From Patiria miniata (lineage: Eukaryota > Echinodermata > Asteroidea > Valvatida > Asterinidae): 64,000 bases of DNA. The notes below the pieces were generated by a model, which searched no databases, was not told the origin of the DNA, and saw only the letters and a list, made by a program, of their open reading frames with translations. A program made the position numbers and the translations under genes. The stretch covers positions 248,001-312,000 of the forward strand of contig NW_024037051.1 of assembly GCF_015706575.1 (NCBI RefSeq), given 5' to 3'. Within the stretch, counting starts at the first letter, position 1. Every line of letters begins with the position of its first letter. This document shows positions 11,601 through 20,131 of the stretch, piece after piece.

Positions 11601-14600
11601 ATTAAGTCAGCGTTCCAGATTTTATTCAAATGTAACTCGCAAATGGCTTATTGACAATGATTGATGATTGTTGGAAATCTCCGACATTTCTTGACATCTT
11701 CTAACTGACAGCACACAAAACAGAATACTTTCACGGAGATCTTTAATCCAAGCAGGCGTTTCAATAATAATTCAGTAGATTACTTTTGGGATAAATGCAA
11801 ATGATCCTATATGCCTTTAATTCTGAAATGCTGTTCTTGTCAGAGCCTTGATTTAGAAAGACATGAGGACAGTAACTGTTGTGAGTGATGTTGAACATTG
11901 CTGTTCCTTTTCTTAAATCGTCAAGTTGAGATGTCAAAATGGTCGGATGAGGGATGAGAATTGGGGAGGGGGAGGGGGAGGGATGCCTGCGAATACTGAA
12001 CAACTAACAACAAAGATGAGATTTAAACACTGAATGCGTACAATGTTTGAGGATTATGTTGGTCTTCTCTTATGTTCACATTACACAGCAAAAAAAGTGG
12101 ACTGAAAGGAATATTAATAAATGAAACTCAGTAGGTGCAGACAAGTTTGTGTTAGAAGTGCTCAGGCAGAACTGTGTCTTTGCACGTGCAATGTTGATGA
12201 AAACTGTGGAAAAAGTGAAAAAGCGTCCAACTACAGTAAACTTCAGCTAAACCGACATCGTACATTTTTTGTACAACTCGTCAAATCGCTCAAGTCGGCC
12301 GTCTGACTAAAGTCCCGATTGTCCGTAATGCATTTCCATTGAATTTTTTATTTCTAAGTTGGCTTTTATAAGTCGCCATTTCGCTCAAGTCGTCGTGTTA
12401 CTCTCGGTCCCCTTTCCATAAAAAGCATTACAAAATCCTTTGTGTAAGTCGGCATTCAACAAATCACGCATTGGCATCGACTTCCTGTACTGCGGTTGGC
12501 AAAGGGTCGAGTGAAAAGTGGTTTCGCACGGCCCGTGATCGCTGCATACATCGGTGTCGAAAAAGGGTGTCCTACTGCATACATCATATGCATCGTGAGC
12601 ATATCAATACCAGTACCCCCTCTAGGCTGTACGCATGCGCTCTGTCCATTTTGGGGGTCGTCACAAATTCTCAGGTCCCGAGAGTGCTGGTTTAGCCGGA
12701 GTTTACTGTAGTGTCAAAGTGAGACAAAATATAGGCTAGGGCTCGGGAAAGGTTGCAGTGATGAGCAACTTTTAACCACAAGAGAATTGGTTTTTTTTTT
12801 CTTCTCAAGTCTATTGAAATCGAAACCAACAGTTTCATGTCGAACAGTGGATGCTATCATCTCTTATATGCTGTATTGTACTATGACACTGAATGATTAT
12901 TATCACAAGAATAATAAGAATTTCAAAAAACTGTGCATGAAATTCAGGTCGGTGAATGGGATGAAGTGGGGGGGGGGTGGACAACAACAGGAAAAACTGG
13001 CACGAAACATGAATGCAGGTAGCACCAATGCAATCAGGAAGTCAGATGCTGGAATTCCAATAACTTGCGGACGGATGGCAACAGTACATGTTACTATTGA
13101 GTAATTGTCGTGCTTCAAGTACCCATAATGGGCCACCTACATGTACATGAGCAGAATTCAGTCTTCCTCAGTATGATAATTTATTGCTATTATTTTTCCA
13201 CACAGTTATACTATCATGACTGTGTACTTATTCAAAGACCCCAAAATACACTTTATTGTGAGATTTCTGCAATGATTTTGGAAATGGGTGACAAAAATTT
13301 GTCTGGACAAGTCTGCTTTACAGCAATTCACTTGCAACACAAAAATGTTCACATTCACGACTGTGAGTGACACAGATCAGGCAAAACTACATGTACATAC
13401 GTGTACAACTACACCAATGTGGCATTGGAAGTGAATCAGTAGTCGATAATAAAACAAAAGATGCTTGCTACCTGCATTCATGACTCGCTTTGTATGGGAA
13501 CATTCACAGCAGAATAACGCTACAACTCACTTAAAGTCACAACAACACAATGAGATTACACCAAGAAAAGGGCAAAACAAAAAGTAATAAGTGGCAATAA
13601 CTCCTACCTGAAGCTGCAGTTAGATGTGAACAACAGAGAGGAAAAGAATAATTGCAAGAGAAGGGATTAGTTGGCACGTTTGCATATAATAAGTTTGCAT
13701 GATAACCTGTCAAGGAAGAGGGGTGTTGGCAGTGTGCACAAATTGCTCATGAAAAAGATCAATTACACATTTTTTAGATACTTTGAAAATTCTAAGATGC
13801 ACTACATTTACATTATAGCGGTCGACATCAATTGGGGCTTAGAAATTCCAGTTCATTTGGGGTAGTTAGTAACATCCTTCTCATCTCCTTTTAAAAAGCC
13901 ACCAGTTGAAGAGACCTACAGCGAGATTCTGCTTATTACGACAAATAACCGAAAATGTTTTTTTTTTTTTTTTAAATGCAACTTTCTGTTTATAGAAATG
14001 CTGAGCAAGTGTGTCTACTTTATAAAAATGTAAAAAAAAAATTAATAAATAAAAATTGAACGTGGCTGTGCATTCCACCAGTGGTTGGTTTTGTCCTGGC
14101 AGCATACATGTATACAATACCTTTATTTCTATGTCTCCCACTTTGGCCGTGGATCTGATGATGGGCCTTCCAATGAGAGATGGAAAGATATGGGCGGGGA
14201 AGTTGGACCCTGCATATCCACACTTCACAAACTGTTGGAAGGAAAGAGGATATATAATCAAAATTGAGTATATTAAGTAATATTCATATTTGTACCTCAT
14301 CCCTTGCCACCTGGGCATTATTTCAAGGGATCAACCATCAGCCAAAATAAAGCATATCCTTGGTCAAGATAAAATGAGGGTGCTGACTTTGTGTAAGGCA
14401 AATTTTACTGCATTTGGGGTACAAAATGTGCTTTCCAAACTGCTAAACGGGCACTGTCCACATGACGGCACTGATTTGCCATTCAAACAAATCAGGAACT
14501 ACATGTAACAGTCGTCGCATTGCAACTCGCACGGCCAGAGCGAGAAGATCGATATGCATAACACGACGTCACAGCTTGCTTCTCGCTTCTTACATTAATA

Positions 14601-16741
14601 AAATGGCTGCCATCAACAGACGTTGTACGAGTGCAATAAATAGGAGGTAAGATTACCTAATCAACCCGGAGCCCAAAAAGAGACATCCTCATGATCATAG
14701 AATACAACTGTATGTAAAGTTATTATAGCATATTCCGTGCGCACTAGACCCATGAACGTGGCTATATACATGGCCACGCTCCAGAGTTGTATAGAAACAC
14801 TCGACGCATGAGATTGCATGGGTACCCGGACGGCTCCAACCATTTCACGCGTGCATGACGCGGAGTACCAGCGTACCGTGCGTGACCTCAGAAAATCAAA
14901 CGTTGTGCTTGCACGTTTGTTTGTTGTTGTGTCAAGGTCATTTTTTCCTCTCAAATTTCTTGGCAATGCAAGATCCTACACTCGCGTGAATTTACAGAAA
15001 GCTTTGTATCTAAGTCATGTTAGTACATATAATACTGGCAAAATGACGTGCCGCCGGACAATTTCGAGTGAATTTACAGCGTTGTTAGAACGTTGTTATT
15101 GATACCACATTTACCGGTCTACGTGCACACAAACATTTGACAAACATGACAAAGGTTGACCATTTCCTCAAACCGTGGGAAGCCGGCCGTGTGGCATTGG
15201 TACAGCGAAGCTATTCGCCAGACTAGTGGGGCCAGTATTTTCAACATTTTTGCAATGACTGACGGCTTCACTGACATGACTGAGAATGAATGAGATTATG
15301 ATTAAAAAAAGGGGAAAGATTCCCATATCTGGCCATCACTAATTTTTCTCTTCAGTGACCTATCAGCCATCAGAAAGTATGTCATAAAAAGTCAAATTTA
15401 GCAGGGAAAATATAGAAGTATTTACTGCGAAAACACTCTGAAATTTTCAGACCAGTCTCATACGGTTTGTGCACAAGGTGACAAGTGATGGCCAGATATG
15501 GGAATCTTTCCAAAAAAAGTGCCATCAGGATGCAAAATTCTTCTTTCCAAAAGATGTAGGCCTATCTCAGTGAGGAGATCATCGAATGTCAGACAACTCG
15601 ACCGTTGAGACAACTCGACCGTTGAGACAGGTCGACCGTTGAGACAACTCGACTCGGGACAACTCGACCGTTGAGACTGCTCGACTTAATGGAAATGAAT
15701 ACATGTGGATCAGGAAGAGTTGCACAAATCTGTGGTAAGACCGATCACAGGCGCGGTGCGGGCATACTCAATGTACAGAGGGCGCTCCGATCCGGTGGCC
15801 GTCGCGTCGGGCCGGTGCGCCCCGGCCCGCCCGGCCGCGAGGACCGGGCCCGGCACGCGGGCACGTCGACCGGCGCGGCAAGTGCCGGGCGCACAGGCCC
15901 GGCACAAACGATGTCACCGTGCACGGTACGGACAAGTTGGACCGGCAAATGGGCGCACAGGCCCGGCAAAAACGATGCCACCGTGCACGGTACGGCCACG
16001 TTGACCGGGGATGCGCGCACGTGGCCCGGAAAAAAACGAACGGTGTGCACGGACAATCACGCTGCGCTATATCGGCTTTGTCATATGCAACAGAAAAAAC
16101 GGTTGACTTGTCTTTCCATTTATCGCACATCCAGTCGAGTTGTCTCAACGGTTGAGTTGTCTCAACGGTCGACTTGTCCCGAGTCGAGTTGTCTCAACGG
16201 TCGACTTGTCTGACCCCCAGATCATCATGAGCATCATAATCATAAACTAGCTGAAAAGACTGTTGCATCCTGTCACAACTTTTTTCATCATATATTATTA
16301 AATTATCTCAATTAAAGGTCAGTCATTGCAAAAAATGTTGAATAGGCCTAGGCCTATGGCCTAGAAGTAAGGATTACCGAATTAGGGACTGAGAAAGAAC
16401 TCCAATTTTGTTTAAAAAAATACTTTGAAAATGCACTCAAGACTTTGCACACAATTAACCACAGAGGTGGCGTCAGGATACTATATTCTTTCCAACTAGC
16501 TTTATTATGAAATGGATGATGAGAACATGGTTATTGTGTTCAAGTTTTAAGAAAAAAATGCATTTATCTTAAAATGTATTTTTACTTCCTGTTTCATTTT
16601 CCTTGGCACATTCATCCCTTTTTCAACTCTAAAATTGTCAAATTCAGAAAACTTAAAAAGCCAAATATATGAAAAGTATAGAAGAATACTTACTCCTGTA
16701 CCGTTATCACAAACTATCACTTTTCTTCCCTGGCTGTCCAT
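2517..16741 (-). CDS. ACTR2: Actin-related protein 2 (Arp2), complete nine-exon gene
   Basis: Arp2 is the actin-like subunit of the cytoplasmic Arp2/3 complex that, with Arp3, forms the first two subunits of a daughter actin filament. Nine exons (16694-16741, 14121-14231, 10096-10311, 9558-9630, 8174-8310, 6396-6481, 5223-5286, 3435-3713, 2517-2687) join in frame to exactly 394 residues, the length of human ARP2, with about 85-90% identity to the human protein as I remember it. Visible landmarks are the phosphate-1 loop CDNGTG (residues 11-16), phosphate-2 loop [10 protein letters not shown] in exon 5, adenosine motif [11 protein letters not shown] in exon 8 and C-terminal LEKLGVSVK. Tyr202 and Thr237/Thr238, reported regulatory phosphosites of Arp2, are conserved. 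The start ATG has a good context (A at -3, G at +4); the frame is open upstream but offers no earlier ATG nearby. Introns 5-8 host C/D snoRNAs. Confidence 0.97.
2994..3065 (-). repeat. Degenerate tRNA-like sequence (tRNA pseudogene or SINE head) in ACTR2 intron 8
   Basis: On the minus strand it folds as a tRNA: acceptor GGCTGGA pairs with TCCAGTC, the A-box is TAGCTTAGTTGGTAGAG, the anticodon stem is CCGGA/TCCGG and a decayed B-box GGTTCATACC follows. The anticodon loop lacks U33, and the T stem is imperfect and one base short, so it is unlikely to be a working tRNA. No matching SINE body is evident. Confidence 0.65.
3263..3339 (-). ncRNA. C/D-box snoRNA, SNORD61-like, copy in ACTR2 intron 8
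   Basis: This 77-nt sense-strand intronic sequence has a terminal stem GCCAC/GTGGC, C box GGATGA, internal D' box CTGA and D box CTGA. Directly before the D box lies CCTCTAAGAAGTT, complementary over 13 nt to the universal 18S rRNA segment AACUUCUUAGAGG. By the D+5 rule it would direct 2'-O-methylation of the second U of AACUU, which I equate with human 18S Um1442, the SNORD61 target. It is nearly identical to the copies at 4460 and 6914, and its flanks are duplicated with them. Confidence 0.8.
3435..3713 (-). CDS. ACTR2: ACTR2 exon 8 (residues 246-338)
   Basis: The largest coding exon, 93 codons from [20 protein letters not shown] to LKGDTSKLS. It includes the adenosine-binding motif [19 protein letters not shown]. 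The acceptor is CCCACAG and the donor GTAAGT; both ends are phase 0. Confidence 0.96.
3748..4261. mobile_element. TTAA-target MITE (piggyBac-like target), intron 7, copy 1
   Basis: TTAA at both ends (3748-3751 and 4258-4261) brackets terminal inverted repeats of about 13 bp (left AGGAAATGTATAA, right read inward AGGGAATATACAA). About 300 bp of the interior matches 19773-20131. There is no transposase frame. The second copy sits in a TTAA of the 203-bp satellite, which independently supports the TTAA target. Confidence 0.7.
4460..4537 (-). ncRNA. C/D-box snoRNA, SNORD61-like, copy in ACTR2 intron 7
   Basis: It is 78 nt with the same boxes, closing stem and D guide as the other copies. It differs from the intron-5 copy mainly just after the D' box. 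The similarity continues into both flanks (about 4414-4640), showing that an intronic segment of more than 200 bp was duplicated, not the snoRNA alone. Confidence 0.8.
5223..5286 (-). CDS. ACTR2: ACTR2 exon 7 (residues 224-245)
   Basis: A 64-bp exon encoding [20 protein letters not shown] plus T. The TT pair falls at residues 237/238, the conserved activating phosphothreonines. The acceptor is TTTTTTTCCAG and the donor GTAAGT. Confidence 0.95.
5376..5454 (-). ncRNA. C/D-box snoRNA, SNORD61-like, diverged copy in ACTR2 intron 6
   Basis: It is 79 nt. The closing stem GCCAC/GTGGC, C box GGATGA, D box CTGA and guide CCTCTAAGAAGTT are all kept, while the middle has changed almost completely to AT-rich sequence and D' reads CCGA. 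Retention of exactly the functional parts in a diverged copy is strong support for function. Its 3' end lies 89 nt upstream of the intron's 3' splice site, close to the spacing preferred by intronic C/D snoRNAs. Confidence 0.82.
5605..5966. mobile_element. hAT-like MITE in ACTR2 intron 6
   Basis: The ends are CAGGGTTCGTGCAC and, read inward from the right, CAGGATTCACACGG, typical of hAT non-autonomous elements. The subterminal motif CATGACTTTTCCATGAC occurs on both sides. ACATGT flanks both ends as a short duplication. The 362-bp element is non-coding. Confidence 0.65.
6396..6481 (-). CDS. ACTR2: ACTR2 exon 6 (residues 196-224, last codon split)
   Basis: It encodes [20 protein letters not shown] then MKENLCYV. 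Tyr202 (in RGYAF) is the conserved phosphosite. The acceptor is TTGCAG and the donor GTGAGT in phase 2. A partial copy of this exon's 5' boundary lies upstream in intron 5 near 7142-7262. Confidence 0.95.
6605..6800. repeat. ~46-bp minisatellite, block 1 (intron 5)
   Basis: About four units, each carrying CAAGTTTGTATGTTTGTGTT followed by CTGATG, an A-run and TCAACACATTTCT. It is part of a larger duplicated segment that also includes the exon-6 boundary; block 2 follows at 7262. Confidence 0.85.
6914..6991 (-). ncRNA. C/D-box snoRNA, SNORD61-like, copy in ACTR2 intron 5
   Basis: It is 78 nt: stem GCCAC/GTGGC, C box GGATGA at 6979-6984, D' CTGA, D box CTGA at 6919-6922 and the 18S-complementary guide just upstream of D. 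The flanks from about 6861 to 7130 match those of the 3263 and 4460 copies. It lies between two minisatellite blocks in intron 5. Confidence 0.8.
7142..7262 (-). repeat. Duplicate of the exon-6 5' boundary within intron 5
   Basis: About 120 bp match 6465-6605, including the TTGCAG acceptor and the first codons of exon 6 (LLLLRG), after which the similarity to the exon stops. It is a decoy acceptor lying upstream of the true exon 6 on the transcript. It has no donor of its own that I can recognise. Confidence 0.75.
7262..7715. repeat. ~46-bp minisatellite, block 2 (intron 5)
   Basis: About nine to ten units of the same 46-bp motif as block 1. Open frames through it on both strands ([15 protein letters not shown]-like repeats) are a by-product of the repeat, not a gene. 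Confidence 0.88.
8174..8310 (-). CDS. ACTR2: ACTR2 exon 5 (residues 150-195)
   Basis: It encodes [20 protein letters not shown] through [18 protein letters not shown] is the phosphate-2 loop that, with exon 1, clamps the nucleotide. The acceptor TATGCAG supplies GT to complete Gly150; the donor is GTAAAC (phase 0). Confidence 0.95.
8660..9014. mobile_element. Inverted-repeat MITE, family A copy 1 (intron 4)
   Basis: About 90-bp imperfect inverted ends start GGGCGATTCACGATGCAGTG and share GCGCCACCAAGAGTTTGCCA. The same family occurs at 46761-47266. The target duplication is ambiguous. The 212-residue open frame spanning it on the minus strand is not credible. Confidence 0.7.
9340..9450. repeat. 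Degenerate (GTCA)n-type simple sequence
   Basis: An irregular run of GTCA, GTGA and CAGT tetranucleotides in intron 4. No other signal is seen in it. Confidence 0.5.
9558..9630 (-). CDS. ACTR2: ACTR2 exon 4 (residues 126-150, last codon split)
   Basis: It encodes [20 protein letters not shown] followed by LYAQ and the first base of Gly150. The acceptor is TTTTTCAG and the donor GTAAGG (phase 1). Confidence 0.95.
10096..10311 (-). CDS. ACTR2: ACTR2 exon 3 (residues 54-125)
   Basis: The 216-bp phase-0 exon encodes [20 protein letters not shown] through [11 protein letters not shown], covering subdomain 2 and the strand leading to the [10 protein letters not shown] motif conserved among actins. 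The acceptor is CCAATAG and the donor GTACAG. Confidence 0.95.
11267..11653. mobile_element. Fold-back (long inverted repeat) element, intron 2
   Basis: The left arm (TAATAAGCCATATGCGAGT onward) and right arm are inverted copies of each other over roughly 140-160 bp, with matching blocks around CCAAAGACACTGTT and GATTCGGGGCAAGC. A central spacer of under 100 bp separates them. There is no open frame of note. Confidence 0.7.
12234..12708. mobile_element. pogo/Tc1-mariner-like MITE, intron 2
   Basis: TA (12232-12233 and 12709-12710) flanks inverted ends CAGTAAACTTCAGCTAAACC and CAGTAAACTCCGGCTAAACC. The TA target and CAGTA start fit the pogo/Tigger branch. The 475-bp interior is non-coding. 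Confidence 0.75.
14121..14231 (-). CDS. ACTR2: ACTR2 exon 2 (residues 17-53)
   Basis: It encodes [20 protein letters not shown] through VGDIEIK, the start of actin subdomains 1/2. The acceptor is CCAACAG and the donor GTATTG; both boundaries are phase 0 and the exon is 111 bp. Confidence 0.95.
15312..15511. mobile_element. 200-bp hAT-like MITE with 8-bp duplication, intron 1
   Basis: The inverted ends share GGAAAGATTCCCATATCTGG and continue with CCATCACT. AAAAAAAG lies immediately outside both ends (15304-15311 and 15512-15519), consistent with an 8-bp target duplication, though it is low-complexity. Confidence 0.7.
15584..16218. mobile_element. 635-bp element with tandem-motif inverted ends and GC-rich core, intron 1
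   Basis: The 8-bp duplication AGATCATC (15576-15583 and 16219-16226) brackets ~90-bp inverted ends built from repeats of ACAACTCGACCGTTGAG. The core is extremely GC-rich and holds a ~55-bp tandem motif (GCGCACAGGCCCGGC, ACGATG, CACCGTGCACGGTACGG). Long frames exist on both strands but reflect composition. Superfamily unknown; the 8-bp duplication would fit hAT or P-like elements. Confidence 0.7.
16694..16741 (-). CDS. ACTR2: ACTR2 exon 1 (residues 1-16)
   Basis: It encodes [16 protein letters not shown], with the ATP phosphate-1 loop at its end. The donor is GTAAGT directly after the GGA codon (phase 0). Only the coding part is delimited; the 5' UTR continues to higher coordinates. Confidence 0.95.
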
Positions 16742-17110
16742 GATGGATGACTTTGATTGTGGATTTGCAGCAAAATCCAACCAAGTCGGGCTCAAAAAGC
16801 CTCCGCCTATCCTCCCCTTCCGGCTTTCAGTCAACCTCTTACCCGAAGGGATTTCGCAGTGGTCGAAATTGGGTTCACTTCGCTGTTGCTATCGATATGA
16901 AAACGAGGTTGAATTTTTAGCTAGGTACCCAGACTTCTTTGAACATTCAAGAAATATACATCGCAGCAGTTCTCAGTCTTTTTGCAGAGCTAGCTGTCGA
17001 CAAATCCAAAACGCCAAATTTACCAGGCTGATCTTGGCACGAAAATCGGGCCGGATTTTCGGCTAGGCACTATTTTTACGGTGGCGCGCCGCCGCGAAGA
17101 TTGCCACTAC
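16742..17110 (-). promoter_or_regulatory. Probable 5' UTR and promoter region of ACTR2
   Basis: This is the sequence immediately upstream of the Arp2 ATG on the minus strand. It is more CpG-rich than the introns, with GGCGGCGCGCCACCG near 17078-17094. I see no convincing TATA box, and the transcription start is not defined. Satellite DNA begins only ~400 bp further upstream. Confidence 0.4.
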
Positions 17111-17327
17111 GGTGGCCCTAAACAGTCATTGCAAATATACCTTAGGAGAAAACGAATTATAAAGGAAGTTCAACTTCTTATCACGGTGGATTACCTTAAA
17201 TAACTGAAACTGTTGTTTATTCGACTCTAAAGTAAATTGTAATGAAGACTGTGGCAATATATTTTCAGAATCGGGAATGTTAATGTTATAAATGTTAACG
17301 TTACTGAATTAAGGTTCTGCCTTATAG

Positions 17328-17484
17328 CCGATGAGAGGGCGCTATATCCGCCAGACTACTCCTTGTAATGAGTAGTGTTGCGTTGCGGAAAGGACCGGGT
17401 CCCAGGCATGAGAATCCTGTTTAAACAGGAACCGGCCGCGATTTTCTTTTCCCAAACTACATGGTTGTTTAGCGCCCTCTACGA
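17328..17484. mobile_element. Possible short MITE with AGAGGGCGCTA ends
   Basis: AGAGGGCGCTA near 17331 and its reverse complement near 17473 face each other about 155 bp apart. No clear target duplication is present. It lies between the ARP2 promoter and satellite 1. Confidence 0.35.
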
Positions 17485-17519
17485 TACTTTTTTGACACGT
17501 ACGTACGCAGGTATTATAA

Positions 17520-19773
17520 TAAATGTAAAATGATTTTGTACCCTCCTAAATGCCAGAAATGTCCCGTTCCAATTGCATACACGGGTTAAGGGACATCCAA
17601 AGTGTATTCTATTCGCGCCCCGAATAAATCGGTATTGAAACAGAGTCAGCCCAATTAAATTAATCCAACGATTGATAATTAACGTACAAAACAGCCGTTT
17701 TCCAAAGAAAATACGGATATCCCATTTTGAAATGATTTTGTACCATCCTAAATGTCCGAAATGTCCCGTTCCAATGGCATACACGGGTTAAAGGACATCC
17801 AAAGTGTATTCTATTTGCGCCCCGAATAAATTGGTATTGAAACAGAGTCAGCCCCATTAAATTAATTCGACGATTGATAACTAACGTACAAAACAGCCGT
17901 TTTCCAAAGAAAATACGGGTATCCTATTTTGAAATGATTTTGTACCTTCCTAAATGTCTGAAATGTCCCGTTCCAATGGCATACACGGGTTAAGGGACAT
18001 CCCAAGTGTATTCTATTTGCGCCCCGAATAAATCGGTATTGAAACAGTGTCAGCCCAATTAAATTAATCCGACGATTGATAATTAACGTACAAAACAGCC
18101 GTTTTCCAAAGAAAATACGGATATCCTATTTTCAAATGATTTTGTACCTTCCTAAATGTCTGAAATGTCCCGTTCCAATGGTATACACGGGTTGAGTGAC
18201 TCTCAAAGTGTATTCTATTCGCGCCCCGAATAAATCGGTATTGAAACAGAGTAAGCCCAATTAAATTAATCCGACAGTTGATAATTACGATACAAAAGAC
18301 CGGTTTTCCAAATAACATACGGATATCCCATTTTGAAATGATTTTGTTTCATTCTAATTCCTAAATGTCCGAAATTTCCCGTTCCAATTACATACACGGG
18401 TTAAGGACATCCAAAGTGTATTCTATTCGCGCCCCGAATAAATCGGCATTGAAACAGTGTCAGCCCAATTAAATTGATCCGACGATTGATAATTACGATA
18501 CAAAACAACGGTTTTCCAAAGAAAATACGGGTATCCCATTTTGAAATGTTTTTGTACCATCCTACATGTCCGAAATGTCCCGTTCCAATTGCATACACGG
18601 GTTAAGGGACATCCAAAGTGTATTCCATTTGCGCCCCGAATAAATTGGTATTGAAACAGAGTCAGCCCAATTAAATTAATTCAACGATTGATAATTACGA
18701 AACAAAACAGCAGTTTTCCAAAGAAAATACGGATATCCCATTTTGAAATGATTCTGTACCATCCTAAATGTCCGAAATATCCCGTTCCAATTGCATACGG
18801 GGGTTAAGGGACATCCAATGTGTATTGTATTCGCGCCCCGAATAAATCGGCATTGAAACAGTGTCAGCCTAATTAAATTCATCCGACGATTGATAATTAC
18901 GAAACAAAACAGCCGTTTTCCAAAGAAAATACGGATATCCCATTTAGACATGATTTTGTACTATCCTAAATGTCCGAAATGTCCCGTTCCAATTGCATAC
19001 AAGGGTTAAGGGACATTCAAAGTGTATTCTGTTCGCGCCCCGAATAAATCGGCATTGAAACAGTGTCAGCCCAATTAAATTGATCCGACGATTGATAATT
19101 ACGATACTAAACAACGGTTTTCCAATGAAAATACGGATATCCCATTTGAAATGATTTTGTACCATCCTAAATGTCCGAAATGTCCCGTTCCAATTACATA
19201 CACGGGTTAAGGGACATCCAAAGTGTATTGTAATCGTGCCCCGAATAAATCCGAACTGAAACAGTGTCAGCCCAATTAATTTCATACTGAGGCTAAAATT
19301 GAGGCAACACAAACATTTTTCATCCGAAATACGGATTTCCGGCTTTGGAATGAATTTGTTCCATCGTTAATGACAGAAATTTCATTTTTTTAACAATCCT
19401 TCAAAGAGATGATCAACAAAGATTTTATAAGCGCACCGAGAAAATCTGTTCGTTAAAAAGCACAGCCCAATTAATTTAATAATAAGACGGAGATCATGCT
19501 TTTTGCCAGCTATTGACATTGATTGAAACGGAAAGCCGTATTTTCAAACGATATTGTTCCATCGTTAATTACAAAAGTATTCAGATCTGAATGGATAGGA
19601 GGGTGAAATGACTTTCAAAGTTTATTTTATAAGCGCCCCGAATAAATTGGTATTGAAACAGTTTCAGCCCAATTAATTTCATACTGAGGCTAAAATTCAG
19701 GCAAAACAAACATTTTTCATCAGAAATAGGAATTTCCGGCTTAGGATTTATTGGAATGAATTTGTTCCATCGT
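17520..19773. repeat. Satellite 1: ~203-bp tandem repeat, about 11 copies
   Basis: The anchor TGATTTTGTACC recurs at about 17531, 17733, 17935, 18138, 18341, 18545, 18748, 18951 and 19153, then in diverged form at 19356, 19552 and 19755. The unit contains GCGCCCCGAATAAATCGG and CAGCCCAATTAAATTAATCC. Divergence rises sharply after 19300. Frames on the minus strand (MGLTLFQYQFIRGANRIHFG-like) are repeat artefacts. Confidence 0.92.
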
Positions 19774-20131
19774 TAAAGGGAATGTACATCATTGGCTTTT
19801 GCTGTAATTTTCAGAAATGAACTATTGGAGGGGTTAGTATAACAGATCAAATATTATTACACTGACATGTTTGAAGTTTTTGTGTTCGAAAATACTGGAA
19901 AAACCAAGAAAAACAAAAATGTTCAAGCAGTCTGGTTCCTTGACTCCACTAAAGATGAAATGGATCAATTTATAGATGCCGGAAAATTGTAAGGTAATGG
20001 AACCAGTCTAACCAGGGTCTAACTGGCCTGCACCCGTTCATGATCATGTAACCAATAGCAAACAAAATTTGGACTGAAAAAAAAATTCGTAAATTTGGAG
20101 CAGTAGTTGAAAATAGTTAGGTTTTTCCAAC
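19773..20131. mobile_element. TTAA-target MITE, copy 2, right end lost at satellite 2
   Basis: It starts TTAAAGGGAATGTACATC inside a 203-bp unit whose uninterrupted siblings read CCATCGTTAATGACAG, so it went into a TTAA. Its body matches 3748-4070. The right terminal repeat is missing: similarity fades just before the first 217-bp unit. Confidence 0.7.

Noticed and set aside
15671-16213. 180-residue GC-rich frame and overlapping minus-strand frames
   Set aside because: They lie inside a MITE-like element with a GC-rich tandem core; stop codons are scarce for compositional reasons.
16547-16834. N-terminally extended Arp2 starting upstream of the ATG
   Set aside because: The upstream frame is open, but its first candidate start codon at 16832-16834 is TTG, and the ATG at 16741 gives the family's exact 394 residues.
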